NCBI GenBank assembly: GCA_024403235.1
Contig: JAKSSF010000020.1
Coordinates: 1 to 40,258, forward strand
Reading direction: 5' to 3'
From: Lachnospiraceae bacterium
GTDB taxonomy: Bacteria > Bacillota > Clostridia > Lachnospirales > Lachnospiraceae
Length of the DNA: 40,258 nucleotides
Numbering within the stretch: the first letter of the stretch is position 1; each line of letters begins with the position of its first letter. A model generated the notes under the pieces. It was not told the origin of the DNA, searched no databases, and worked only from the letters and a program-made list of their open reading frames with translations. Positions 8,402-15,298 of this stretch are shown here, piece by piece. Both the position numbers and the translations under genes were made by a program.

Positions 8402-8507
8402 CCTTGAAGGTGTATATATTCAAGGCGGCCGCAACATTTTTTTGAATACTTGTCAAGCGTTTTTTTCAAAAAACGCAAAAAAATCAGAGGCACTACACCT
8501 CTGATTT
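8402..8507 (-). promoter_or_regulatory. IS anti-read-through structures: SD-sequestering hairpin and upstream terminator
   Basis: Read on the minus strand, a 10-bp stem AAATCAGAGG / CCTCTGATTT (8507-8481) is followed by a T-rich run, so it would stop transcription entering from the HAD side. A second hairpin GCGTTTTTT / AAAAAACGC follows (8476-8457). Nearer the gene, CCTTGAA / TTCAAGG (8425-8402) pairs across the start of the AAGGGGG ribosome site. Such devices are known in IS elements to prevent transposase synthesis from outside promoters. Confidence 0.6.
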
Positions 8508-8570
8508 AGATAATAAATTTTTAAATTTGAACTAAGGGGCCTAATTAAGAATTCTTAATTAAATGACATT

Positions 8571-8587
8571 GGGACGGGGTCAGAGGG
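8571..8587. repeat. right target-site duplication plus REP-like core
   Basis: GGGACGGGGTC (8571-8581) is the right copy of the IS target duplication and continues into AGAGGG. The 17-bp string GGGACGGGGTCAGAGGG recurs exactly at 34580-34596. The pre-insertion locus would have been flanked by AAATGACC and GGTCATTT, so the IS appears to have landed inside a small pre-existing palindrome. Confidence 0.7.
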
Positions 8588-8611
8588 TCATTTATGTATG
8601 GAGGAAAAGTG

Positions 8612-9273
8612 ATGAGTATTAAAGCGGTCTTATTCGATATGGACGGGGTGTTAGTAAATACAGAGCCATTACATTATCGTATGTGGCAGGAGGCATTTGG
8701 CAGAAGAGATCTGGAAATTCAATATGATAAGTACAAGGGATGCATTGGTGCTACCTTGGAGATTTGATGAATTTGATTTGGGAAAATTATGGGAGAGATT
8801 TTAGAAACGATTCCACCCTTATCGAAGATGCTTTTCAAATCAAAAGGGAAATCGTAGAGAGAGAAGGCTACCCTTTGGTAGAGCACGCTAAGGAAATGTT
8901 AGATAAAATTCACGAAGCTGGTTTTCAGATGGCAATCGCGTCTTCGTCTCCACCGGAGTTTATCAAAATGGCAATGAAAAACATAGGTGTAGAAGAGTAT
9001 TTTGAAGTCATTAATAGTGCAGAAAATGTAGCCCATTCTAAACCGGAGCCGGATATTTATTTGGACACTGCTAAGAAACTTGGAAGAAAACCAGAAGAAT
9101 GTATAGTCATTGAGGATTCTACAAATGGTGTTTTGGCAGCTACCAGAGCTAATATGATTTGCATCGGATTTCACAATCCGGATAGCGGTGATCAGGATTT
9201 GTCGCCTGCTTATAGGATTATTGAAGACATAAGAGATTTCTCGCCGGAGTTGATTTGGTCTTTGAATCATTGA
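8612..9273 (+). pseudogene. HAD-superfamily hydrolase (beta-phosphoglucomutase-like), frameshifted
   Basis: The gene starts at the ATG at 8612 (GGAGG 8 nt or so upstream) and reads M-S-I-K-A-V-L-F-D-M-D-G-V-L-V, including the nucleophile Asp motif, up to a TGA at 8765-8767. The homologous continuation is in another frame (from about 8755 to 9273) and contains HAD motif II (I-A-S-S-S), the lysine of motif III (H-S-K-P-E-P-D-I-Y) and motif IV (V-I-E-D-S-T-N-G). A single missing base near 8755-8757 (between the ACC and TTG codons) would join the two halves into a normal protein of about 220 residues. Either the gene is a recent pseudogene or this is a sequencing error; no slippery run supports programmed frameshifting. 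The C-terminal part alone would lack the catalytic aspartates. Confidence 0.85.
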
Positions 9274-9280
9274 TAAAAAA

Positions 9281-9302
9281 TGAGAGGCTAAAAAGCCTCT
9301 CA
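9281..9302. terminator. bidirectional terminator-like hairpin
   Basis: TGAGAGGCT-AAAA-AGCCTCTCA with an A-run on the left. It lies between the HAD gene and the convergent S66 peptidase. The T-tail on the plus side is weak, but on the minus strand T residues follow. The same hairpin occurs at 28128-28151. Confidence 0.7.
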
Positions 9303-9311
9303 TAAATTACT

Positions 9312-9390
9312 TCATCATTCGGTCAATTTTTATATTACCGTCCTGTCGGAACAGTCACAGGATTCATCTCAATGAAGAAAAGAATCCTTA
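9312..9390. repeat. dispersed ~80-bp repeat, copy 1
   Basis: Starts TCATCATTCGGTCAATTTTT and contains a 6-bp stem TCCTGT / ACAGGA around a 10-nt loop, then TTCAT-N4-ATGAA, then AATCCTT. Two further copies lie in tandem at 14790-14920. It occupies the gap between two convergent genes. It resembles a MITE-like element or structured RNA; its function is unknown. Confidence 0.65.
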
Positions 9391-9473
9391 TTAAAAAAAC
9401 CACCATATTTTGACATTTAACTTTGGTGCTCAGTTACTATACTCGAAATGTTTATCTGAAAATATTCTTTATA

Positions 9474-10511
9474 TTATTCTATGTCAAAAGTAATAATCTG
9501 TTTAGGAACATCAACGGTAGCATATACACCAAAGGGAACGATGCAACGAGGCGTTGCGTGTCCAACATTGATATTTACCACTATAGGAACATTTTCGTCG
9601 TTTACTACTTTCTTCAAAATAAGTTTGTATTCTTCAAAAAATATCTCATTATCAGGTTTTCCAATTAGCACACCGGATACAACATCAAATATTCCAAAAT
9701 CTTTTAATGCAGTAATCATTTTACAGTATTTCTCCGGGATGGCTTTACTCTCGCTTGATTCCAAAAGTAATATTTTGTCTTTCCATTCTTCTAAGGTAGG
9801 AAAAAGACCATATTTAGCGCATAACTCTACTGAATCACCATGTCTATCATTGTTGAAAATGTCATATATGGTATCAATACAGCCGCCTAGAATTTCGCCC
9901 TCAAAATGATCTCTACCTTGAAGAAGTAGAAACCCATCGTTTTTATGTTTAGGCATATCGGTTCCAATAGCTTCTGGAGAAAAATCATTTCTGGAATCAT
10001 ACCAGACATCGCTTGGTTGAATTTGAGAAATAGTTCCTGTTTTGATTAATTCTTGAAAATATACTTTTGAATATTTAAGCATATCATTGCTTAACTCACA
10101 TACATCGGGCAAAAATGCTTGTCCATAAAAAGTATTGATTCCCACTTTGTGCAACATCAAATGATTCATCGTAGCATCTGAAAAACCAAGGAACACTTTT
10201 TCTTTTACACACTTTTTTAGTTTGTCATTTTCAAATAAATATGGTAATAAGCGGTAAGTATCTACTCCACCAACCGCACATAAAATCATATCCGTGTCAC
10301 TATTAAAAGCTTCTATTAAATCATTTGCTCTACTTTCTGGATGTTTTTCAAGATAATCCAAGCCTTTTAATGCATGTGTTGAAAAATGAACGGTAAGGCC
10401 AAATTCCTGCAATCTTTTTACACCTATTTTAAGTTCGTGTTCTATAAAAGATTCTCCCAAAATACCTCTTGATAAACTTACAATGGTTACATCTTTTATT
10501 TTGTTTCCCAT
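9474..10511 (-). CDS. S66 family peptidase (LD-carboxypeptidase / MccF-like)
   Basis: A 345-residue serine peptidase of the S66 family. The Ser-Glu-His triad is in place: nucleophile S111 in G-F-S-D-A-T, E251 in L-L-L-E-S-S-E-S, and H318 in N-V-G-H-A-T-P. The N-terminal half carries the C-A-V-G-G-V-D-T region typical of the nucleotide-like fold. Family members are cytoplasmic: LdcA trims the terminal D-Ala from murein tetrapeptides in recycling, while MccF cleaves microcin C and related aminoacyl nucleotides. The length (about 340) and the lack of a signal peptide fit the MccF-like branch slightly better, but the choice is not certain. An AAGGGA site precedes the ATG. It is monocistronic and converges with the HAD gene. 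Confidence 0.87.
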   Translation of the reverse strand: MGNKIKDVTIVSLSRGILGESFIEHELKIGVKRLQEFGLTVHFSTHALKGLDYLEKHPESRANDLIEAFNSDTDMILCAVGGVDTYRLLPYLFENDKLKKCVKEKVFLGFSDATMNHLMLHKVGINTFYGQAFLPDVCELSNDMLKYSKVYFQELIKTGTISQIQPSDVWYDSRNDFSPEAIGTDMPKHKNDGFLLLQGRDHFEGEILGGCIDTIYDIFNNDRHGDSVELCAKYGLFPTLEEWKDKILLLESSESKAIPEKYCKMITALKDFGIFDVVSGVLIGKPDNEIFFEEYKLILKKVVNDENVPIVVNINVGHATPRCIVPFGVYATVDVPKQIITFDIE

Positions 10512-11147
10512 AAATCTTTATCCCTTGTCAAATTTAATTTGGATAACTAAATTATCCATTTGATAAACCTGCCAATAAAAACCAATTATTATAGAGAGTA
10601 TAGCAGAGAAACTAGATTATTTCATTTAATTCCATTAAATCGCGTTTTGCTATCTTTTTCAACTTTCAAGACAAGTAGAACATTGGAATATTGGCTCTTT
10701 AAAACTCGAGACTATAATAAAAACAAAAGGATAGCTAAGATATAGCGTAAATAAATCCTTTCTTTATATAGTCAAATTGTCATTTTCTGTCTTTATCAGA
10801 AGTTTTAAATAATCATCAGTATTTCTTTTATACTCTATCGTTCATTTTTCTCAGCCTCCTTCATTTTAATGGTATGTATTTTTTAGCCTAAATAAGCCAA
10901 AATGATACCGTAATCTTCATATTTATCCATCATACACATTCGTTTTCGCCGATCGGATAAGCGAACTATAGAATAATTCCTTACAACTCTAATATAATAG
11001 TTTTGATATTCTTTATATATTACTTTTCTATAGGCATTTTTTGTTGGAAAATGTTGCTTTTCGTTGGATATTAGCTATAATATAAAAGTAATGTAAATGT
11101 AATGTGAATTTCAAAATTCAAGTATATAAACAGAGAGGTAGTACATT
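10512..11147. other. 636-bp gap with a possible decayed small ORF
   Basis: Very AT-rich, lying between two divergently oriented genes. On the minus strand AGGAGG (10860-10855) stands 9 nt before an ATG (10845) that opens only M-N-D-R-V before a TAA; a neighbouring frame then reads Y-K-R-N-T-D-D-Y-L-K-L-L-I-K to a stop at 10764. This could be a small gene with a frameshift, or chance. The right end carries the response-regulator promoter. I see no RNA gene. Confidence 0.4.
11054..11081 (+). promoter_or_regulatory. sigma-A type promoter for the Spo0A-like regulator
   Basis: TTGCTT (11054-11059) and a perfect TATAAT (11076-11081) are separated by 16 nt. Transcription would start about 60 nt before the ATG at 11148. 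The AGAGAGGTAG ribosome site lies just upstream of that ATG. Confidence 0.6.
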
Positions 11148-11933
11148 ATGTCAAATCCCTTATCAGTTGTTTTAGTTGAAGACGATGCCTATACTTGTCA
11201 GGAAATAATCCGTTACATAGATGAATTGGATGATATAATGCTGTTTGATATTACCAACAATTCGGCAAAAGCAGAGACAATTATTCGCAACAGCCTGCCG
11301 GATGCAATTATTTTAGATTTGGAATTGCATTCCGGTAGCGGTAGTGGTATAGCGCTATTACAGGCATTACAGCAAAATATGCCTCCCCGAATGCCCTATG
11401 TTTTGGTTACTACAAACAATTCTAGTACCATTACCTATGAAGCGGCTCGCCAATCTGGTGCAGACTATATTTTCTCAAAGCATCAAGAGGGATATTCTGC
11501 TAAATCGGCTGTTGATTTCCTTCGAACATTAAAAAATGTTATCCAGAATACTAGCGTTAATTTTTCGGGGTCAAAAAAAATAGAGGAAAGCCCCATTCAG
11601 AGAAGGAAACGTCTTGCTCGTAGAATTAGCATAGAATTGGATTATGTTGGAATCAGTCCTAAAGTAAAGGGGTACGCTTATTTAATCGAAGCTGTTCAAA
11701 TTGTTGTTATGTCTCCCACAACAAATCTTTGCAATGTTATTGGACAAAAATATGGGAAAACAGAGTCAAGTGTGGAACGAGCCATGCAAAATGCCATATC
11801 CAAGGCATGGCATACAACTCCAATCGATGATTTATTGAAATATTACACCGCAAAAATTAATTCTGATAAAGGTGTGCCTACTATCGCGGAATTTATTTAT
11901 TATTATGCCAACAAACTTAAAAATGAATATTAG
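11148..11933 (+). CDS. Spo0A-like response regulator (REC + Spo0A C-terminal HTH)
   Basis: A 261-residue regulator. The receiver domain (1-125) has the acidic pocket E11-D12-D13, phospho-acceptor D57 (I-I-L-D-L-E-L) and K111 (F-S-K-H). After a linker, the C-terminal part (about 150-261) matches the Spo0A DNA-binding domain: I-S-I-E-L-D-Y-V-G-I-S-P-K-V-K-G-Y-A-Y-L-I-E-A-V, then G-Q-K-Y-G-K-T-E-S-S-V-E-R-A-M-Q-N-A-I-S-K-A-W, the recognition helix region. It is unlikely to be the master sporulation Spo0A, because it pairs with an AgrC-like kinase 189 nt downstream and the receiver differs; a paralogue with a Spo0A-type output domain is more plausible. Targets would carry Spo0A-box-like sites. 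A hairpin follows the stop. Confidence 0.87.
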   Translation: MSNPLSVVLVEDDAYTCQEIIRYIDELDDIMLFDITNNSAKAETIIRNSLPDAIILDLELHSGSGSGIALLQALQQNMPPRMPYVLVTTNNSSTITYEAARQSGADYIFSKHQEGYSAKSAVDFLRTLKNVIQNTSVNFSGSKKIEESPIQRRKRLARRISIELDYVGISPKVKGYAYLIEAVQIVVMSPTTNLCNVIGQKYGKTESSVERAMQNAISKAWHTTPIDDLLKYYTAKINSDKGVPTIAEFIYYYANKLKNEY

Positions 11934-11936
11934 AAT

Positions 11937-11967
11937 AGGTCAGCTATGCCTAAGCAATAGCTGACCT
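11937..11967. terminator. hairpin between convergent units
   Basis: Perfect 11-bp stem AGGTCAGCTAT / ATAGCTGACCT with a 9-nt loop, beginning 3 nt after the response-regulator stop and ending 19 nt before the stop of the minus-strand 12-residue ORF. The minus-strand side is followed by a moderately T-rich tract; the plus side is not. It fits a shared, possibly partial, terminator between convergent units, and read-through may supply the kinase. Confidence 0.6.
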
Positions 11968-11985
11968 TGAGATATTAAATATACC

Positions 11986-12024
11986 TTAAAAGAAATCCTG
12001 CAACCATTTCCAAAACCAGCTCAT
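11986..12024 (-). CDS. candidate 12-residue peptide
   Basis: ATG-to-TAA ORF encoding MSWFWKWLQDFF. A strong ribosome site AGGAG (12037-12033) lies 8 nt before the ATG, which overlaps the stop of the upstream tiny ORF as ATGA. The product is aromatic and amphipathic (three Trp, three Phe), too short to be a normal protein. Candidate roles, all inference: a signal peptide for the adjacent AgrC-like kinase, a membrane-active peptide, or a leader ORF. It is too short for statistical support; the start-site context is the main evidence. Confidence 0.4.
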   Translation of the reverse strand: MSWFWKWLQDFF

Positions 12025-12116
12025 GAGTCATTCTCCTTTCGTTTTTTTATAAGGCTAAAGAAAATTTTTCGAAAATTAAATTTCTTTTTGGTAGAAGCTT
12101 CTTTGCTGGTTTTCAT
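12021..12116 (-). CDS. candidate 31-residue basic peptide, coupled to the 12-residue ORF
   Basis: ATG-to-TGA ORF starting MKTSKEASTKKKFNFRK and ending K-K-R-K-E-N-D-S, rich in Lys. It has no clear ribosome site of its own. Its TGA overlaps the next ATG as ATGA, and the AGGAG of the downstream ORF lies inside it, which is the usual layout of translational coupling. It begins 6 bp from the earliest start codon of the divergent kinase gene. It could be a genuine tiny protein, a leader, or chance. Confidence 0.3.
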   Translation of the reverse strand: MKTSKEASTKKKFNFRKIFFSLIKKRKENDS

Positions 12117-12122
12117 TGCTTT

Positions 12123-13553
12123 TTGTGGACGGTAACTATATTGACAACCTTTTTTAAACAACTTTTTATTATCGGGGGTAGCACGTATATATACCCCAAA
12201 ATTTTAAATAAAAAATGTTCTTGGAGAGAAATCCTTCTTCTAAGCTGTATATGTGTAATATCTGCGGAACTAATGGTGCCTCTTCGCCAGATGATACATC
12301 CAGTCAACACGATTATCATGGTCACCATATCTATTATCGTTACAAAAATTGTTTATAACCTCGAGACAGATGTTGCTATTATCACAACCATAATCGGCTA
12401 TGGCATTAGTTATATATTCTATCTTTTGGGGTTAATTTTTTTGGGTATAATATATGGTATTATTGGTTATCATCCAGATGAGGCTAATTTACTTTCTATC
12501 GTGATCGTTGGTGTCTTTCAAATGACTTTTATTATTTTACTGTTTCGCATCAAACGACTGCGTTATGGCTTTCCGTTTCTTACAAACTCTAGATACGGTG
12601 ATTTAGGGGTATATCTCAGTACAGCAATTTTGATAATGGCATCTTTTTTAGGTGAAAAATCAGAATCTCAGTATATTGTTGTGGTTCTTTTTTCTGTATT
12701 TTTTATTTGTGGTATCAATTTATGGTTTTGGTGGAAAAACCGTATGGTTAGGGAATATATGGAGCAATTGCATCAAAGGGAACGATTAGAACTGGAATCT
12801 ATTATTTTATCAAAAGAAGCTGAAATTACTTTATTAAAAGAAGAAAACAAAACTTTTTCTAAAATTATTCACAAGGATAACAAGTTGATTCCTGCCATGG
12901 AATTGGCAGTAAAAGAGACTTTATATACTGTTGTATATAACGAAAATCTACACCAGCGGATTCGATTAACAGAAAATCTACTAATGCACTTAGAAGCTGT
13001 TTCTGCGGAAAGATCTGGTATTATTAGTAATTATGAACATAGTGATAGCAAACAGATATCTACTGGTATTCTTATCATTGATGCCATGCTTACCTACATG
13101 CAGCAAAAGGCGAAAGAAAAGGATGTATCCTTAGAAATTGACTTTGATGAAACAATCAATGAACTGATTCCAAAAATTATTTCTCAAGAAGATGCCACGA
13201 CTTTATTAGCAGATCTTCTTGAAAATGCAATTATTGCTGCTGGGGAAAATAGTCAAAATCGTTGTGTTCATTTAGAAATCGTTAAGAAAGATATTAAATC
13301 CCCATGTATCTTTATCAGTGATACCGGTGAACCATTTCCGGAAGAAGTAAAGAACAACTGGGGTATACAACGTATTACTACTCATGCTGCTGATGGAGGT
13401 AGCGGAATTGGTATGATGTCTATCTATGAAATATGTAAACGGTACCATGCAAGTTTTTTTGTAGAAGCGATAGGTTCAGAATCAATTTACACTAAACATG
13501 TAGCTGTCTACTTTGATGGTGAAGACCGTTATTTGTTTAACACAAAACTGTAG
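12123..13553 (+). CDS. AgrC-like GHKL sensor histidine kinase
   Basis: A 476-residue membrane kinase if read from the TTG at 12123. About six hydrophobic segments fill residues 4-205; a coiled linker (206-245) leads to the phospho-acceptor region with H250 (F-S-K-I-I-H-K-D-N-K), then a GHKL ATPase domain with N368 in the N-box (L-A-D-L-L-E-N-A-I-I-A-A) and a G-box G-G-S-G-I-G-M. AgrC/ComD-type kinases sense peptides. The start is uncertain: no ribosome site is evident before the TTG, another TTG lies at 12141, and the first ATG (12273) would remove the first membrane segment. It lies downstream of the Spo0A-like regulator, its probable partner, with tiny minus-strand ORFs in the gap. No agrB or classical agrD is present in the window. 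Confidence 0.85.
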   Translation: MWTVTILTTFFKQLFIIGGSTYIYPKILNKKCSWREILLLSCICVISAELMVPLRQMIHPVNTIIMVTISIIVTKIVYNLETDVAIITTIIGYGISYIFYLLGLIFLGIIYGIIGYHPDEANLLSIVIVGVFQMTFIILLFRIKRLRYGFPFLTNSRYGDLGVYLSTAILIMASFLGEKSESQYIVVVLFSVFFICGINLWFWWKNRMVREYMEQLHQRERLELESIILSKEAEITLLKEENKTFSKIIHKDNKLIPAMELAVKETLYTVVYNENLHQRIRLTENLLMHLEAVSAERSGIISNYEHSDSKQISTGILIIDAMLTYMQQKAKEKDVSLEIDFDETINELIPKIISQEDATTLLADLLENAIIAAGENSQNRCVHLEIVKKDIKSPCIFISDTGEPFPEEVKNNWGIQRITTHAADGGSGIGMMSIYEICKRYHASFFVEAIGSESIYTKHVAVYFDGEDRYLFNTKL

Positions 13554-13587
13554 AAAACTTTGTGTAAAGAAAATAATTAATATTTTC

Positions 13588-13640
13588 ATATCCTTCTAGA
13601 TTGATGTTATAATAAATATTAATCTAGAAGGATATTTTTA
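13588..13640 (+). terminator. terminator-like inverted repeat after the kinase
   Basis: A perfect 15-bp stem ATATCCTTCTAGATT / AATCTAGAAGGATAT (13588-13602 and 13621-13635) with an 18-nt AT-rich loop, followed by a short T-run. It could terminate the kinase transcript. The loop also contains TTATAAT, so it might instead belong to the promoter of the decayed transposase that starts at 13640. Confidence 0.55.
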
Positions 13641-14670
13641 TGACAAGACAAAGAAAACAATCACCAGAAAAAGTCTCTTATTAACAGCTTGCTTAATCAT
13701 TAACAGCCTTAAAATACCCAAGATATTCAAAACACATACTCAAATACCTTCTCAGTGACACTATTCAAAGAATGCTTGGAGCAGAAACGAATTAGAAGCT
13801 ACGGTACTCTTAGTATGATTATCAAAACAAAGATACAGATGACAGCCGCAAAGGCTACAGCAAGAAAACGGATGTATCTTCATTAGGCGAAATTGATTTA
13901 GACATCCCACGAGACAGAAAAGGTGAATTTGACCCTTAGGTTGTTAAAAAGAATCAAACAGATATTTCAAATATTGAGGATCAGGTTTTGTCCATGTATG
14001 TAAAAGATATGACAACTAGAGACGTTTCATCTCATCTGCATGATATATATGGTGTAGATACCTATGCTGAGAAATATGACGGACAAAATACTGCCAATAG
14101 CTAAAGAGTGGCAAAACAGACCCCTAGAGCGAAAAGTATGCTGTAGTATTTATGGATGCAGTACATTTCCATGTCCGAGAAAATAACAGAACCGTTAAAC
14201 AGGTTGTTTGTGTTGCGATAAGTGTGAAGTTAACCGGAATAAAAGAAGTAAAAGCAATTTATCAAGCCCCAACTGAAGAGGAGGCATTGGAAGTCCTTGA
14301 TAATCTTGAAGATATTTAGAGAAAGAAATACGCAGCATCAGTTGTATCATGGCGAAATAAATGGCCACAGCTTTCAAAATACTTCAAGTATTCATCTGAG
14401 ATACGAAAAATCATATATACAACCAACTCAATAGAAAATTTCAATTTCCCCTTACGAAAAGTTACAAAAGCAAAATCAGTATTACCAACAGATGATGCAC
14501 TGTTTAAAAGCATATATTTGGCAATGGTTGATATCATAAAAATGGACAGGCACAAGTTGGAACTGGGGGACAGACATTTGGTCAGCTTATTATATATTTG
14601 AAGATCGGATTTCTCCAGCAGACCTAGAAAAATTCAAAGGCTATAAAATAACGAAACAGGCTGCCTATTG
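13640..14670 (+). pseudogene. decayed IS256-family (mutator-type) transposase
   Basis: Translated pieces in several frames line up in order with IS256-family transposases: M-T-R-Q-R-K-Q-S-P-E-K at the start, E-I-D-L-D-I-P-R-D-R-K-G-E-F, then V-F-M-D-A-V-H-F-H-V-R-E-N (catalytic Asp region), a jump from V-K-L-T-G-I-K-E-V-K directly to A-I-Y-Q-A-P-T-E-E-E-A-L-E showing an internal deletion, then I-I-Y-T-T-N-S-I-E-N-F-N and T-K-A-K-S-V-L-P-T-D-D-A-L. Stops occur after K-V-S-Y, in the early part and after D-N-L-E-D-I, and a frameshift near 14543 restores W-N-W-G and I-F-E-D-R. The product cannot be made. A weak hairpin (CAGGCTG / CAGCCTG, 14657-14678) lies at the end. No terminal repeats or target duplication could be assigned. 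Confidence 0.88.
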
Positions 14671-14789
14671 ACAGCCTGCTTCTTCTCTGTAAAAATCAAT
14701 GCACACATAGAAGTATGATATTTTAATAACCCAATCATGATGTACTTCATCAATCTTAAGGGTTTACACAAAATAATTTATCCCTCACC

Positions 14790-14920
14790 TCATCATTCGG
14801 TCAATTTTTATATTACCGTCCTGCCAGAACCGTCACAGGACTCATTGTTCGGTCAATTTTTATATTACCATCCTGTCAGAACCGTCACAGGATTCATCAA
14901 AATGAAGAAGAGTATTCCTT
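14790..14920. repeat. dispersed repeat, copies 2 and 3 in tandem (52-bp period)
   Basis: Two adjacent copies of the repeat seen at 9312-9390. GGTCAATTTTTATATTACC starts at 14799 and, with one change, at 14851, a 52-bp period. Copy 2 keeps only the first part, up to ACAGGACTCATT; copy 3 continues through TTCAT-N4-ATGAA as copy 1 does. The TCCTGT/ACAGGA stem is kept in copy 3 and has one mismatch in copy 2. Two units only, so not a CRISPR array. Confidence 0.7.
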
Positions 14921-14997
14921 CTCTTAATAGTAGTATATGTGTATTTGTTCAGAATATCAATCATTTTTTACTCAAAAATTAGAAGCAAATATAGAAA

Positions 14998-15099
14998 TTC
15001 TCCGGTGGTTACAGATTTTATGAGAGTGTGATCAGAGAAAAGATAGACCTTGATAAAATATATCCTTGTGGAATGGAAAAAAGCGGATTAATTTATTGA
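14998..15099 (+). pseudogene. duplicated 3' fragment of the CoA-disulfide reductase-rhodanese gene
   Basis: The fragment reads F-S-G-G-Y-R-F-Y-E-S-V-I-R-E-K-I-D-L-D-K-I-Y-P-C-G-M-E and matches the last ~30 residues of the protein ending at 5155 (F-A-G-G-Y-R-F-Y-E-S-V-I-K-E-K ... D-K-I-Y-P-C-G-M-E), with near-identical DNA at both ends (for example GGTGGTTACAGATTTTATGA). There is no start codon or homologous sequence upstream; an in-frame TAG lies 2 codons before it. It is a remnant of a second gene copy or of a duplication, divergent enough not to be very recent. Confidence 0.85.
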
Positions 15100-15140
15100 A
15101 ACGGTTATATACCTATAACTTAGGTACATAACCGTTTTTT
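15100..15140 (+). terminator. terminator following the reductase fragment
   Basis: AACGGTTATATACC (15100-15113) pairs with GGTACATAACCGTT (15123-15136), one mismatch, and is followed by a T-run. It overlaps the position just after the fragment stop and may be the terminator of the lost gene copy. Confidence 0.75.
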
Positions 15141-15298
15141 ATGTATCGCAAAGCTTGTTGCCACTACCAGAAATGAGTAAGAAATTTTTATATTTAGTAT
15201 GCAAAGACTATAGTTTTATATAGTGTGTTTTTTGAAGTAAATTATTATACTATGGTTGTAATTACATACAATGAGATAAATGGTCGGAGGAAAAGAGT

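Larger units (their letters stand above)
6923..8570 (-). mobile_element. complete IS4-family (IS231-like) insertion sequence
   Basis: A 1648-bp element bounded by perfect 16-bp terminal inverted repeats AATGTCATTTAATTAA (6923-6938) and its complement (8555-8570), flanked by the 11-bp direct repeat GGGACGGGGTC on both sides. It contains one intact DDE transposase on the minus strand, a hairpin over the transposase ribosome site and a terminator-like hairpin near the right end. Intact ends, duplication and ORF suggest a recent insertion that may still be active. It sits between the DMT transporter and the HAD gene and disrupts neither. Confidence 0.9.

Noticed and set aside
7614-8504. Plus-strand ORFs inside the IS element
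   Set aside because: They are antisense shadows of the transposase, with no ribosome sites or family resemblance.
8755-8770. Programmed ribosomal frameshift in the HAD gene
   Set aside because: No slippery heptamer, internal ribosome-like stimulator or downstream structure is evident at the junction.
11148-11933. Master sporulation regulator Spo0A itself
   Set aside because: The C-terminal domain matches, but the receiver and context (paired with an AgrC-like kinase) differ from the usual spo0A; a paralogue is the safer reading.
12123-13553. Classical agr locus (agrBDCA)
   Set aside because: There is an AgrC-like kinase, but no AgrB protease-like membrane protein, no AgrD-like cysteine-containing precursor, and the regulator has a Spo0A-type rather than LytTR output domain.
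14790-14920. Possible CRISPR array (52-bp periodic repeats)
   Set aside because: Only two units in tandem, directly abutting without variable spacers of constant length, and no cas genes nearby.
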